A stretch of DNA of 64,000 nt from Actinoplanes sp. L3-i22 (GCF_019704555.1 NZ_AP024745.1:9950001-10014000), one strand, 5' to 3'; counted from the stretch's first letter, positions 25,241 to 34,098 are shown. Numbers and translations: made by a program. Notes: generated by a model not told the origin, from the sequence alone.

Positions 25241-26122
25241 ATGCGTTTTGGCATCGTCATTCTTCCTGATCAGCGCTGGTCCGAGTCGGCCAAGCGGTGG
25301 CAACTGGCCGAGGAGTACGGCTTCGACCACGCCTGGACCTACGACCACCTGGGCTGGCGCGATCTGATCGACGGCCCGTGGTTCGACGCGGTGCCGACCC
25401 TGACCGCGGCCGCGATGGTCACCAACCAGATCCGGCTGGGCACCTACGTCGCCACGCCGAACTTCCGGCACCCGGTGCACTTCGCCCGGGAGGCGACCGC
25501 ACTCGACGACATCTCCGGCGGCCGGCTCGTGCTCGGGCTGGGCGCGGGCGGGATCGGCTTCGACTCGGCGGTGCTCGGCGGGACCGAACTGACCCCGCGC
25601 GCCCGGGTCGACCGGTTCACCGAGTTCCTGGAATTGCTCGACACGATCCTCGGGCAGCCGTCGACGACGTGGTCCGGCGACTATTTCTCGGCCGTCGACG
25701 CCCGCAGCATCCCGGGACCGGTCCAGCAGCCACGGCCGCCGTTCGTGATCGCCGCGAACGGGCCACGCGCGCTGCGGCTCGCGGCCCGGCTCGGGGACGG
25801 GTGGGTCACCACCGGCCCGCAGTCGGAGACCGCCGAGGAATGGTGGCGGGCGGTCGCGGAGAGCCGTGACCGTTTCGAAGCCGCCCTCGCCGCCGCCGGG
25901 CGGGCCCCGGAAACGGTCGACCGATACCTCAATCTCGACTCGTCACCGGTGTTCTCGATGAGCAGTCTGGACGCGTTCCAGGAAGCCGCCGGACGAGCGG
26001 CCGCACTGGGATTCACCGACGTGATCACGCACTGGCCGCGGCAGTCCAGTTGGTATGCGGGCGACGAGAAGGTACTGGAAGCCGTGGCCGCCGAGCTGCC
26101 GCGCCTGCGCACGACTATTTGA
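25241..26122 (+). CDS. LLM-class F420-dependent oxidoreductase
   Basis: A 293-residue enzyme of the luciferase-like family. Visible blocks are MRFGIVILPDQRW, YGFDHAWTYDHLGW, GGRLVLGLGAGGIGFD and RLGDGWVTTGPQSE. The G-x-GWVTTGP pattern fits F420-binding members. TAGGCT ends six bases before the ATG, so translation is leaderless. It stands alone on its strand, and no substrate can be assigned. Confidence 0.85.
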   Translation: MRFGIVILPDQRWSESAKRWQLAEEYGFDHAWTYDHLGWRDLIDGPWFDAVPTLTAAAMVTNQIRLGTYVATPNFRHPVHFAREATALDDISGGRLVLGLGAGGIGFDSAVLGGTELTPRARVDRFTEFLELLDTILGQPSTTWSGDYFSAVDARSIPGPVQQPRPPFVIAANGPRALRLAARLGDGWVTTGPQSETAEEWWRAVAESRDRFEAALAAAGRAPETVDRYLNLDSSPVFSMSSLDAFQEAAGRAAALGFTDVITHWPRQSSWYAGDEKVLEAVAAELPRLRTTI

Positions 26123-26165
26123 AACCATCCAATTCGGACTCCCCGTGCAATTCCACTGACCGGGG

Positions 26166-26516
26166 TCAGCGGGCGTGGGCGGCCCGATAGGCGTTGCTGA
26201 CCTCCTGCGGAATGCGGCCCCGCTCGGAGATTTTGTGTCCGTTGCCGATAGCCCACTCGCGGATCAGCCGGTTCTCGTCCCGGGAGCCGGCGGTGCGGGC
26301 CGGGGTGGCGCCGCGCGCGGCGACGCGCCCGGCGGAGCTCCGGCCCAGACGCGTTCCCGCGTTGATGTACGGATCCAGCGCCTTGCGCAGCTTTCCGGCA
26401 TTGGCCTCGGAAAGGTCGATCGTGTAGCTGACTCCGTCGAGACTGAACTCGACGGTGCGATCCGCCTTCTTGCCGTCCAGATCGTCGATCAGGGTGGTGA
26501 TTACCTGCCGCGCCAT
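26166..26516 (-). CDS. lsr2: Lsr2 nucleoid-associated silencer
   Basis: A 116-residue xenogeneic silencer that bridges AT-rich DNA. The N-terminal oligomerisation domain begins MARQVITTLIDDLDGKKADR, and the C-terminal DNA-binding domain carries the AT-hook-like SERGRIPQEV and ends SNAYRAAH. A basic, Ala/Arg/Gly-rich linker (residues 52-78) joins them. GGGAG precedes the ATG, and TAAATT further upstream makes a plausible -10. It is probably one of several Lsr2 paralogues in this kind of genome. Confidence 0.92.
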   Translation of the reverse strand: MARQVITTLIDDLDGKKADRTVEFSLDGVSYTIDLSEANAGKLRKALDPYINAGTRLGRSSAGRVAARGATPARTAGSRDENRLIREWAIGNGHKISERGRIPQEVSNAYRAAHAR

Positions 26517-26714
26517 AACGACTCCCGAGAGAATTTAATCGCCCGCCGACAGTCTGGCCCCCGAACCGGTTCCCGCGCAACTCCCCGGCGCGATCCGGCA
26601 ATTATTCGGTCCCGTTGCCGGGTCCCTTATCAGAATGTGCACGGGGTATTCGCGCCGAATCGAAGAGAAAACCCGGTTGGCCTCCGGCCGGGGACTCACG
26701 TTAGGGTCGGCGCC

Positions 26715-27146
26715 ATGCAGGACGAGCACGCCGCCTGGCTGGCGCACCACCGGCAGGCCGTGGCCGGCCGCGCCGCCGCACTGGAGGCCGGGCGCACCGC
26801 CGAGGCCCGGCACGCCGCCGCGCTGCTCGAGGATTTCGTCCGCCGGGCCGGTGAGCACGGGCTCGCCCCGCACCCGCTGATCGCGACCACGTACGACGGC
26901 CGGTGGACCTACAAGACCCGGGTCCGCGGGTGGTACCTGAAGTCGAACCGCTCGGTCGCCGTCGGCGAGGACGGGGAGTTCTACGTGCTCACCGTGCCGG
27001 CGTCGCTGCGCGCCCGGTTCACCGGCGCCGAGCTGTCGCCGAGCATGCCCCGGCTGATCGTCGGAGCCGGCGGCGGGGACGGCGAGACCATGCCGCTGGA
27101 ACATCTGCTGGAACATCGCCTGGACGCCGGAGACCGCTGGCCGTGA
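26715..27146 (+). CDS. Unrecognised soluble protein coupled to dacA
   Basis: A 143-residue protein with no signal peptide. Residues 1-55 are an Ala-rich helical segment (HHRQAVAGRAAALEAG). Residues 60-115 contain TYDGRWTYKTRVRGWYLKSN and a beta-rich region. TAGGGT lies seven bases before the ATG, a leaderless start. Its TGA overlaps the GTG of the carboxypeptidase gene (GTGA), so the two are coupled. A role near cell-wall trimming is possible but unproved. Confidence 0.7.
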   Translation: MQDEHAAWLAHHRQAVAGRAAALEAGRTAEARHAAALLEDFVRRAGEHGLAPHPLIATTYDGRWTYKTRVRGWYLKSNRSVAVGEDGEFYVLTVPASLRARFTGAELSPSMPRLIVGAGGGDGETMPLEHLLEHRLDAGDRWP

Positions 27147-28450
27147 GCCGCCTGCTGACGATCACCCTGACCGCCTTCCTGGCCGTTCCGGGCCTGCCCG
27201 CGGCCGCCGCGCCGAAAGCCGTTCCCGGCCTGCCCGCGGCCGCCGCGCTCAAAGCCCAGGCCGCCGCGCCACAGGCTCAGCGGGCCGAGGTGGGCTCGGC
27301 CGCCGCGAAGGCCGAGACGCCCTGCCCGCATCCGAAGATCGCCAAGCCGAGCGCCCCGCCGCGCCCGGTCCCGCCGGCCGACAATCCGGCGGACATGGTG
27401 GTCGGCGGCGACGACCTGGCCACCCACGGGCTGATCGTGCCGGCCGGGGCGAAGCAGCCGCCGGCGGTCACCGCGACCACCTGGATCGTGGCCGACCTGG
27501 ACACCGGCGAGGTGCTCGGCGCCTGCGGGCCGCACGTCTACCAGACCCCGGCCAGCGTGCAGAAGACGCTGCTGGCGGCCACCGCGATCGACAAGCTCGA
27601 CCCGAACCAGAAGGTCAAGGTCGTGCCGAGCGACCTGGACATCGAGGTGAACAGTTCGGCGGTCGGGATCGTGGTCGGCGGGGTCTACCCGGTCTCCACG
27701 CTCTGGCTCGGGCTGCTGCTGAACTCCGGCAACGACGCGGCCAACGCGCTCGCCCGGATGGCCGGCGGCGGCAAGTCCGACGGGGTGGCGAACACGGTCG
27801 CCGCGATGAACGCCAAGGCGCAGGAGCTGGGCGCGTTCCAGACGCACGCGGTCACGCCGTCCGGACTGGACGGCAAGGGGCAGTTCACCAGTGCGTACGA
27901 TCTCGCGCTGATCGCCCGGGTGGATTTCGCCAACGCGGACTTCCGGAAATACGTGCTCACCAAGACCGCGCAGATGCCCGCGCAGAAGGCCCGCAAGGTC
28001 GGCGGCTTCCAGTTCCAGAACGAGAACAAGCTGATCTACAACTACCCGGGCGCGATGGGTGGCAAGACCGGGTTCACCACGGTCGCCCGGCACAGCTACG
28101 TGGGCGCGGCCCAGCGCGACGGGCGGCGGCTGGTGGTCACGCTGCTCGGGGCGGAGGCGCACCCGATTCGCGGGTGGCAGCAGGGTGCGGCGCTGCTGGA
28201 CTGGGGCTTCGCGCAGCCGGCCGGGTCGTCGGTGGGGCATCTCGTGACACCGGCCGAGGTCGCGGCGTCGGCGCAGAGCGCGACCGCGGAGAAGGCGACC
28301 GCGGGTTCGTCCGGGGTCGCCGCGAGCCCGGTGACCAAGTCGGGCGGGCTGTCCGTGCTCGCCGCCGGGGCGGTCGCCGTGGTGCTCACCGCGATCCCGC
28401 TGCTGCTCCTGCTCACCCAGCGCCGGCGCCGCCGGATGGCGCGCGGCTAG
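27143..28450 (+). CDS. dacA: D-alanyl-D-alanine carboxypeptidase (S11, PBP5-type)
   Basis: A 435-residue penicillin-binding protein that removes the terminal D-Ala from peptidoglycan stems. The signal peptide covers residues 1-25. A partly duplicated AVPGLPAAA segment follows. The S11 active-site motifs are SVQK (near residue 137), SGN in LLNSGNDAANAL, and KTG in GGKTGFT. A C-terminal membrane helix (about 405-428) followed by RRRRR anchors it, replacing the amphipathic helix of E. coli PBP5. The GTG start overlaps the preceding gene's stop. Confidence 0.92.
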   Translation: MSRLLTITLTAFLAVPGLPAAAAPKAVPGLPAAAALKAQAAAPQAQRAEVGSAAAKAETPCPHPKIAKPSAPPRPVPPADNPADMVVGGDDLATHGLIVPAGAKQPPAVTATTWIVADLDTGEVLGACGPHVYQTPASVQKTLLAATAIDKLDPNQKVKVVPSDLDIEVNSSAVGIVVGGVYPVSTLWLGLLLNSGNDAANALARMAGGGKSDGVANTVAAMNAKAQELGAFQTHAVTPSGLDGKGQFTSAYDLALIARVDFANADFRKYVLTKTAQMPAQKARKVGGFQFQNENKLIYNYPGAMGGKTGFTTVARHSYVGAAQRDGRRLVVTLLGAEAHPIRGWQQGAALLDWGFAQPAGSSVGHLVTPAEVAASAQSATAEKATAGSSGVAASPVTKSGGLSVLAAGAVAVVLTAIPLLLLLTQRRRRRMARG

Positions 28451-28500
28451 ATCCGGGGTTTGCGGTTTCTACCGCAACCACCCTCGGACGTCGCCCTGGA

Positions 28501-28539
28501 GGGTCTCGCGTTCTGGGCGCCCCGCGCCCTGCGAGGCCC
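28501..28539. terminator. Hairpin after dacA, convergent with DUF456 gene
   Basis: GGGTCTCGC (28501-28509) pairs with GCGAGGCCC (28531-28539) with one G-T pair, and an inner GGGCGC/GCGCCC stem extends it. There is no T tract. It probably ends transcription from both sides. Confidence 0.5.
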
Positions 28540-28609
28540 GGAAGGGTCCCCGCGGGAGCGACGATCAGTTATCGGCCGCAGCCGAGGCAATGCATAATTT
28601 GATCTTGAA

Positions 28610-29110
28610 TTAGGCGGCGATCAGGCCGAAGACCCAGATCACCGCGATGGCCAGGGCGGCGGCGAACTCGACCAGCAGGGAGAGGCCGACCGCGGCGACC
28701 GCGCGGCGGGTCGAGGGCCAGGCCTGGTCGACGCCGAGGCGCAGCGCCTCCATGGCGTAGATGCCGAGCAGGAAGCCGAGCAGCAGGCCGACGACCGGGA
28801 TCAGGAAGAAGCCGGCCAGGCCGAGCACCCCGCCGACCAGCAGGCTCGGCAGCGGCACGCCGGAGTCCTTGAGCTTGCGGCCCGGCCACAGGAACTTGAC
28901 CACCATCCCGGTGCCGGCGATCACCGTGGCCACCGCCAGGACCAGCCACTTCACCGTGCTGCCGGCGTCTGACAGCAGCGCCCAGAGCAGCACTCCGGCC
29001 CAGCTCAGCAGCAGGCCCGGGATGATCGGCAGGACCACCCCGATCACGCCGGCGACGATCAGCACCCCGGCGATGACGGTGACGCTGGTGCCGCTGTCGC
29101 TCAGTTCCAT
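28610..29110 (-). CDS. DUF456 membrane protein
   Basis: A 166-residue integral membrane protein with four to five helices. The DUF456 hallmarks are VLIVAGVIGVVLPIIPGLLL at the N-terminus, PLPSLLVGGVLGLAGFFLIP in the middle, and a glycine-zipper-like GLLLGFLLGIY. The function is unknown for the family. It stands alone and converges on dacA. The start ATG is followed by an acidic MELSDSG. Confidence 0.85.
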   Translation of the reverse strand: MELSDSGTSVTVIAGVLIVAGVIGVVLPIIPGLLLSWAGVLLWALLSDAGSTVKWLVLAVATVIAGTGMVVKFLWPGRKLKDSGVPLPSLLVGGVLGLAGFFLIPVVGLLLGFLLGIYAMEALRLGVDQAWPSTRRAVAAVGLSLLVEFAAALAIAVIWVFGLIAA

Positions 29111-29142
29111 GCGGCCACCCTGCCCTACCGGTGCAAAAAAGT

Positions 29143-29168
29143 CTCAAGCGGCCGGTGCCGCCGCCGAT
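29143..29168 (+). promoter_or_regulatory. FliA/WhiG-type promoter candidate
   Basis: CTCA (29143-29146), a 16-base spacer, and GCCGAT (29163-29168) fit the flagellar-type sigma promoter pattern (-10 core GCCGAT). It lies about 145 bases upstream of a gene that itself encodes a FliA/WhiG-type sigma factor, so it may be autoregulated or controlled by its paralogue. Confidence 0.5.
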
Positions 29169-29313
29169 CGGCACGGGCAGCACGGAGCGGTTTTCATGCA
29201 ACCGGAGGGCAACGGTGCGTGACCTTCCCTCGCACCCGGACGCCTTCAAAGTTTCTTCCTGTCAGCCGGTGCCCACCCAGCCAGGGGCGCCGACAACAAC
29301 CGGGGGAAACGAC

Positions 29314-30240
29314 ATGACCAGCACCGTGATGACCGCTGCCGACCTTGCCGCCGACACCGCTCCCGCGACGCCGGTTCGCACTGCCCGCGAGCAGGAAGAG
29401 CTGATCCGCACGCACATGCCGCTCGTCGGTCACCTGGTGCGGGACATGCTCAGCCGGATCCCGAACCACATCCACCGGGACGACCTGACCAGCGCCGGCC
29501 TGCACGCCCTGGTCACCGCGGCCCGCGGCTGGGACCCGGAGCGTGGTGTGCCGTTCCACCGCTTCGCCGGCACCCGGATCCGCGGCGGCCTGCTCGACGA
29601 GCTGCGCTCGCTGGACTGGGCGACCCGCTCGGTGCGGTCCAAGGCCCGCAACACCGAGACCACCCGGCAGAACCTGGCCACCAGCCTGGGCCGGACGCCC
29701 ACGCCGGAGGAGCTGGCGCAGGCGCTCGGCACCACCACGTCCGAGCTGAGCCAGACCGACACCGACGTGCAGCGCGCCACCGTGCTGTCGCTGCAGGGCT
29801 TCACCACCAGCAGCGCCGACGACCTGGTCACCGAGCGCACCCCGGGCCCGGAGGAGATGCTGCTGCGCCGGGAGCAGATCGGCTACCTGCACCACGCGAT
29901 CAGCTCGCTGCCGGACCGGCTGCAGACCGTCGTCACCGAGTACTTCCTGAACGAGCGCCCGATGGCGGACATCGCCAAGGACCTCGGCGTCACCGAGTCG
30001 CGCGTCTCGCAGCTGCGGGCCGAGGCGCTGTCGCTGCTGCGCGACGGCCTGAACACGCACCTCGACCCGGAGATGGCCCCGGTCCCGGAGAACCCGGACA
30101 GCATCATCGCCCGGCGCCGCGCGTCCTACTACGCCAACATCGCCAGCAACACCACCATGCACAGCCGCCTGGCGATGACGAACGCCAACGGGCACACCGC
30201 GCTCGGCCGCGGCTCGCGCACCGCGGCGCACGCCGCCTGA
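29314..30240 (+). CDS. FliA/WhiG-family RNA polymerase sigma factor
   Basis: A 308-residue sigma factor with region 2 (LIRTHMPLVGHLVRDMLSRI, FHRFAGTRIRGGLLDELRSL), region 3 (NTETTRQNLATSLGRTPTPEE) and region 4 (SSLPDRLQTVVTEYFLNERP, SESRVSQL-type recognition helix TESRVSQLRAEAL). An extra C-terminal tail (250-308) with ARRRASYYANIAS is shared with the second copy at 34194-35045. Actinoplanes uses several FliA-type factors for zoospore flagella and related genes, and this is probably one of them. GGGGGAAA precedes the ATG. Confidence 0.85.
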   Translation: MTSTVMTAADLAADTAPATPVRTAREQEELIRTHMPLVGHLVRDMLSRIPNHIHRDDLTSAGLHALVTAARGWDPERGVPFHRFAGTRIRGGLLDELRSLDWATRSVRSKARNTETTRQNLATSLGRTPTPEELAQALGTTTSELSQTDTDVQRATVLSLQGFTTSSADDLVTERTPGPEEMLLRREQIGYLHHAISSLPDRLQTVVTEYFLNERPMADIAKDLGVTESRVSQLRAEALSLLRDGLNTHLDPEMAPVPENPDSIIARRRASYYANIASNTTMHSRLAMTNANGHTALGRGSRTAAHAA

Positions 30241-30260
30241 CCGGAAACAACCATGCGACA

Positions 30261-30292
30261 GGGCTCGGCGTCTCCGGACGCCGGGCCCTTTC
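30261..30292 (+). terminator. Terminator after FliA-type sigma gene
   Basis: GGGCTCGGCGTC (30261-30272) pairs with GACGCCGGGCCC (30277-30288) with a single wobble around TCCG, and TTTC follows. It is 20 bases after the stop codon. Confidence 0.7.
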
Positions 30293-30375
30293 GCGGGCCG
30301 TCGCACCCTGACCTATTTGTCGGACGTGCGGTTTATTCGGTGGCGAACCGGGACCGGGTTGCATAGTTTCCGCTC

Positions 30376-31095
30376 ATGCCGGATGCCCTGTTCGCGGACA
30401 CGCGGCTCGCGCCGCTCTACGACGCCTTCGACAGCGACCGGGGTGATCTTCCGGCCTACCTGGCGATCGTCGCGGCGCTGGCGCCGGAGCGGATCGTCGA
30501 CGTCGGCTGCGGCACCGGGACCTTCGCGGCGCTGCTCGCCGGGCTCGGGCACACGGTGTCCGGGGCGGATCCGGCGGCGGCGTCACTGGCGATCGCGCGG
30601 GCCAAGTCGGACGCGGTCACCTGGCTGCCCGCCGGGGCCGCCGACCTGCCGGCGCTCGGCGCGGACCTGGCGCTGATGACCGGCAACGTGGCGCAGGTGT
30701 TCGTCACCGACGAGGAGTGGGCGGCCGCGCTGCGCGGGGTCCACCGGGCGCTGCGGGCCGGCGGGCACTTCGTCTTCGAGGCCCGGCGGCCGGAGTTCCG
30801 CGGCTGGGAGGAGTGGGCCGGCCACAACTCGGGAACCCTGGACATCCCGGGCGCCGGCGTGGTCGAGCGGCGGTTCACGCTCGGTGCGGTGGAGCTGCCG
30901 CTGGTGTCGTTCCGCTACGAGTACCGGTTCCACGCCGACGGGACGGTGCTGACGTCCGACTCCACGCTGCGGTTCCGGTCGCGGGAAGAGATCGAGGCAT
31001 CCTTGCGTACGGCGAACTTCGACGTCCTCGAGGTCCGGGAGGCGCCGGACCGCCCCGGCCGGGAGAACGTCTTCATCACGAAGGCCGTCGCCTGA
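30376..31095 (+). CDS. Class I SAM-dependent methyltransferase
   Basis: A 239-residue methyltransferase of the Methyltransf_11/25 type. Motif I is IVDVGCGTGTFAALLAGLG (near residue 36) and the acidic residue of motif II is in VSGADPA. The C-terminal part has the FRSREEIEASLRTANFDVLE helix seen in small-molecule methyltransferases. TAGTTT lies six bases before the ATG, a leaderless start. The substrate is unknown. It is convergent with the HelR-type gene. Confidence 0.85.
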   Translation: MPDALFADTRLAPLYDAFDSDRGDLPAYLAIVAALAPERIVDVGCGTGTFAALLAGLGHTVSGADPAAASLAIARAKSDAVTWLPAGAADLPALGADLALMTGNVAQVFVTDEEWAAALRGVHRALRAGGHFVFEARRPEFRGWEEWAGHNSGTLDIPGAGVVERRFTLGAVELPLVSFRYEYRFHADGTVLTSDSTLRFRSREEIEASLRTANFDVLEVREAPDRPGRENVFITKAVA

Positions 31096-31113
31096 CCGGG
31101 GCGGACCGCAGCG

Positions 31114-33390
31114 TCAGCCCAGCGAGGCCAGCACCTCCGGGAGCGGCGCGGTGTGCAGGACGCCCAGCCGCTGGGTCGCCCGGGTCACCGCGACGTAGAG
31201 GTCGGAGAGCCCGCGCGGGCTCTCCGCGACGATCTCGTCCGGGCAGACCACCAGGACCGAGTCGAACTCCAGCCCCTTCGCCTGCCGGACGGTCATCAGC
31301 ACCACGTGGTTGAGCAGGTCGGGCTGCTCCCCCACGGCCGCGCCCGGGATCGCCTCGACCAGCGCGGCGCCGAGCACCGGCTCCAGCCGGGCCGGGACCA
31401 GGACGCCGACCCGGCCGGACTCGACCGCGGCGGACTCCTTGCGGACGTCCGCGATCAGCTCCTCGGCGAGCGCCTCGGCCGGCACCGGCCGCGCCCACGG
31501 GTTCACCCCGGACGAGCGGACCGAGCGCGGCGGCTTCAGACCCGGGCCGACCTCGGCCAGCACGTCCGCGGCGACCGCCATCACCTCGGCCGGGGTCCGG
31601 TAGTTGACGCTCAGCTCGACCAGGCGCCAGCGCTGCCCGACGTACGGCTCGAAGACCTGCTCCCAGCTCGTGCTGCCGGCCGGCTCGGAGGTCTGCGCGA
31701 CGTCGCCGACCACGGTCATCGACCGGCTCGGGCAGCGCCGCATCAGCAGCCGCCAGGCCATCGGCGACAGCTCCTGCGCCTCGTCCACGATCACGTGCCC
31801 GAACATCCAGGTGCGGTCGGCCGCCGCGCGCTCGGCCGCGGTCCGGGTGTCGATCACCTCGTGCCGTTCGACGAACGCGCTCGCGTCGACCACGTCGATC
31901 GCCGAGAGGATCTCCTCCTCTTGGTCCTCGAAGTCGAGCGAGCGGGAGCCCTCGACGATCTCCAGGACGCCCTCGGCGTAGTCGATCGCGGCCTCCCGTT
32001 CCCGGGCCGCCTCCCGCTTCTTCAGGGTGTCGTCGATGCCGAGCAGCTCGGCGAGCTCGTCCAGCAGCGGCACGTCGGCCGGGGTCCAGCGGGCGTCCGC
32101 GGCGCGCAGCAGCGCCGGCGGCAGGCCGGCCGACTCCAGCCGGTCGGCGTCGGTGAGCAGGTCCCGCAGCACCTGGCGGGGCGTCAGCACCGGCCAGAAA
32201 TCGAAGAGCACCTGCTGTACGTCGATGTCCTCGCGCAGCTCACGGCGGGTCTCCGCGAGGTCGGCGTCGGAGAGCAGGTTCTCCCCGCCGAGCGGGTCCG
32301 CCCCGATCCGCTCGGCGATCTGCAGCGACAGCGCGTGGATCGCCTCGGTCACGAAGACCGCCCGGGCCACGTTGTGCGGCCGGCCGGACCGACGGGCCAC
32401 CGCCCGGGCGTCCTCGACCAGCGACCGCTCGATGCGCAGCGGATAGCCGTCGTGGTCGACCTCGGCGAACGTCGCCGGCACGGTCTGCCGGTCGGCGACC
32501 GCGTTCTCCAGGGCCGGGAGCATCAGCCGCAGGTCGCCCTTGACCGCCGCGACGTCGTCCGGCTCGTGGCCGCGGGCGCGCACCCCGGGGAACATGTCGC
32601 CGAGGGTGGCGAGCAGCACACCGGTCTCCGCGAGCGACGGCAGGACCTGGGAGATGTAGCGCAGGAACGTCAGGTTCGGCCCGAGGATCAGCACGCCGGA
32701 GCGGGTCAGTTGCTGCCGGTACGTGTACAGCAGGTACGCCGCGCGGTGCAGCGCGACCGCGGTCTTGCCGGTGCCCGGCCCGCCCTGCACGACCAGCGCG
32801 CCGGCCAGGCCGGAGCGGATCACCTCGTCCTGCTCGGCCTGGATGGTCTCGACGATGTCGCGCATCCGGCCGGTCCGGTTCGCGGTCAGCGCGGACAGCA
32901 GCGCGGCCTCGCCGGTCACGTCCTCCCGGCCGGTGCCGTCGCCGGCCGTCAGGTCCAGCACCTCGTCGTCGAGGCCGGTGAGCGTCCGCCCCCGGGTGCG
33001 CAGATGGCGCCGCCGGGTGACCCCCTCCGGATTGACCGCGGTGGCGAGGTAGAACGGCCGGGCCGCCGCGGCGCGCCAGTCGACCAGAAGTGGATCCTGA
33101 TCGCGGTCCTCGGCGAAGAGCCCGATCCGGCCGATGTATTGATTCTTGCGGTCGGTGAAGTCGAGACGGCCGAAACAGAGGCCGTTCTCCACGGAATTCA
33201 TCTGGGCGAGTTGCTCCGCGTAGTGGGCGCGGGTGGCCTCGCGCTGGGTGCGGCCCTGCGGGGTGCCGCCGGCCTCCAGCAGGATCGCCTTGAGCCGGCT
33301 GTCGGCCTGCTCACGCAGCTGATCCAGCCGCTGGTAGAGCGCGGTCAAGTACGCCTGCTCGGAATCGACGTCGGCGTTCGAGCTTGACAA
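31114..33390 (-). CDS. helR: RNA polymerase recycling motor ATPase, HelR/HelD type
   Basis: A 758-residue superfamily 1 ATPase that removes RNA polymerase from DNA; HelR proteins in actinobacteria also protect the enzyme from rifamycins. Walker A is GGPGTGKTAVALH (near residue 200), Walker B is HVIVDEAQELSP, and the motif VSVNYRTPAEV-like block ELSVNYRTPAEVMAV is motif IV/V region. The coiled-coil N-terminus is AYLTALYQRLDQLREQADSR. I prefer TTG at 33390 because AGGGGCG lies just before it and the product then begins like known HelR proteins. ATG 33414 is an alternative. A 24-bp inverted repeat lies 35 bases upstream. Confidence 0.85.
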   Translation of the reverse strand: MSSSNADVDSEQAYLTALYQRLDQLREQADSRLKAILLEAGGTPQGRTQREATRAHYAEQLAQMNSVENGLCFGRLDFTDRKNQYIGRIGLFAEDRDQDPLLVDWRAAAARPFYLATAVNPEGVTRRRHLRTRGRTLTGLDDEVLDLTAGDGTGREDVTGEAALLSALTANRTGRMRDIVETIQAEQDEVIRSGLAGALVVQGGPGTGKTAVALHRAAYLLYTYRQQLTRSGVLILGPNLTFLRYISQVLPSLAETGVLLATLGDMFPGVRARGHEPDDVAAVKGDLRLMLPALENAVADRQTVPATFAEVDHDGYPLRIERSLVEDARAVARRSGRPHNVARAVFVTEAIHALSLQIAERIGADPLGGENLLSDADLAETRRELREDIDVQQVLFDFWPVLTPRQVLRDLLTDADRLESAGLPPALLRAADARWTPADVPLLDELAELLGIDDTLKKREAAREREAAIDYAEGVLEIVEGSRSLDFEDQEEEILSAIDVVDASAFVERHEVIDTRTAAERAAADRTWMFGHVIVDEAQELSPMAWRLLMRRCPSRSMTVVGDVAQTSEPAGSTSWEQVFEPYVGQRWRLVELSVNYRTPAEVMAVAADVLAEVGPGLKPPRSVRSSGVNPWARPVPAEALAEELIADVRKESAAVESGRVGVLVPARLEPVLGAALVEAIPGAAVGEQPDLLNHVVLMTVRQAKGLEFDSVLVVCPDEIVAESPRGLSDLYVAVTRATQRLGVLHTAPLPEVLASLG

Positions 33391-33424
33391 AATCGCCCCT
33401 TTTCGTGCTATCATTCCGGCCGCT

Positions 33425-33448
33425 GGCAACCAATATTCTTTGGTTGCC
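33425..33448. promoter_or_regulatory. 24-bp inverted repeat upstream of helR
   Basis: GGCAACCAA (33425-33433) and TTGGTTGCC (33440-33448) pair perfectly around TATTCT. It is set in an AT-rich patch. On the minus strand it lies upstream of a possible -10 (ATGATA). On the plus strand TTTTCTGTTT follows it, so it could also act as a terminator stem. It does not look like the published rifamycin-associated element as I recall it. The role is uncertain: operator, terminator or both. Confidence 0.65.
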
Positions 33449-33579
33449 TTTTCTGTTTACGGCAAACGACCAGAATAGCCGACCGGGCTGAGGGTTACGG
33501 GCCCGGCGGGCACTGTCAGGAAGCCGTCACGACACGCCGGAGCCGTTACGCGTGACCGGGTGCCGGGCTTAACCAGGCC

Positions 33580-34098
33580 ATGGACATCAACACCCCGTAC
33601 CGACGTCTCGCCGTCCTCGCTCTCGCCGCCGTCGCCACCCTCGGAACCATCTCCGCCTGCTCGTCCGACGACGACGCCCCGGCCGGCAACGCCGCCGCGG
33701 CGGCCGCCGGCGGGCCGGAGCCGAAGACCATCGACGGCGCGAAGACCGCCGCGCAGACCGTGTTCGACCGGTTCAGCGGCGGCGACTTCGCCGGCGCATG
33801 GGACATGTACACCTCGGCCGGCAAGCAGGCGATCAGCAAGGACGACTACGTCAAGCTGAACCAGGTGTGCTCGCGCAAGGGGCTGGCGATCCAGCTGACC
33901 AGCGCCCGGATGGAGGGCACCGACAAGGCGATCGTGATCGCCAAGCAGCTGGTCGCGGCGCAGTCGTACACGATGGCGTACGAGAAGGACGCGTGGAAGC
34001 TGGAGCCGGCGGCCGAGGGGCTCGCGCTCTACAAGCTGGGGGCCGTGAAGGCGATCGCCGTCCAGAAGAAGGCCGGGACCTGCGCGAACAACCAGTAG
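33580..34098 (+). CDS. Unrecognised lipoprotein with NTF2-like domain
   Basis: A 172-residue lipoprotein with signal LAVLALAAVATLGTISACSS, the lipidated Cys in SAC near residue 27. After an Ala/Gly/Pro linker comes a domain with KTAAQTVFDRFSGGDFAGAW, typical of DUF4878/NTF2-like lipoproteins of actinobacteria, and a second Cys pair (VCSRK, GTCANN) that may form a disulfide. TTAACC sits close before the ATG. The function is unknown. Confidence 0.75.
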   Translation: MDINTPYRRLAVLALAAVATLGTISACSSDDDAPAGNAAAAAAGGPEPKTIDGAKTAAQTVFDRFSGGDFAGAWDMYTSAGKQAISKDDYVKLNQVCSRKGLAIQLTSARMEGTDKAIVIAKQLVAAQSYTMAYEKDAWKLEPAAEGLALYKLGAVKAIAVQKKAGTCANNQ

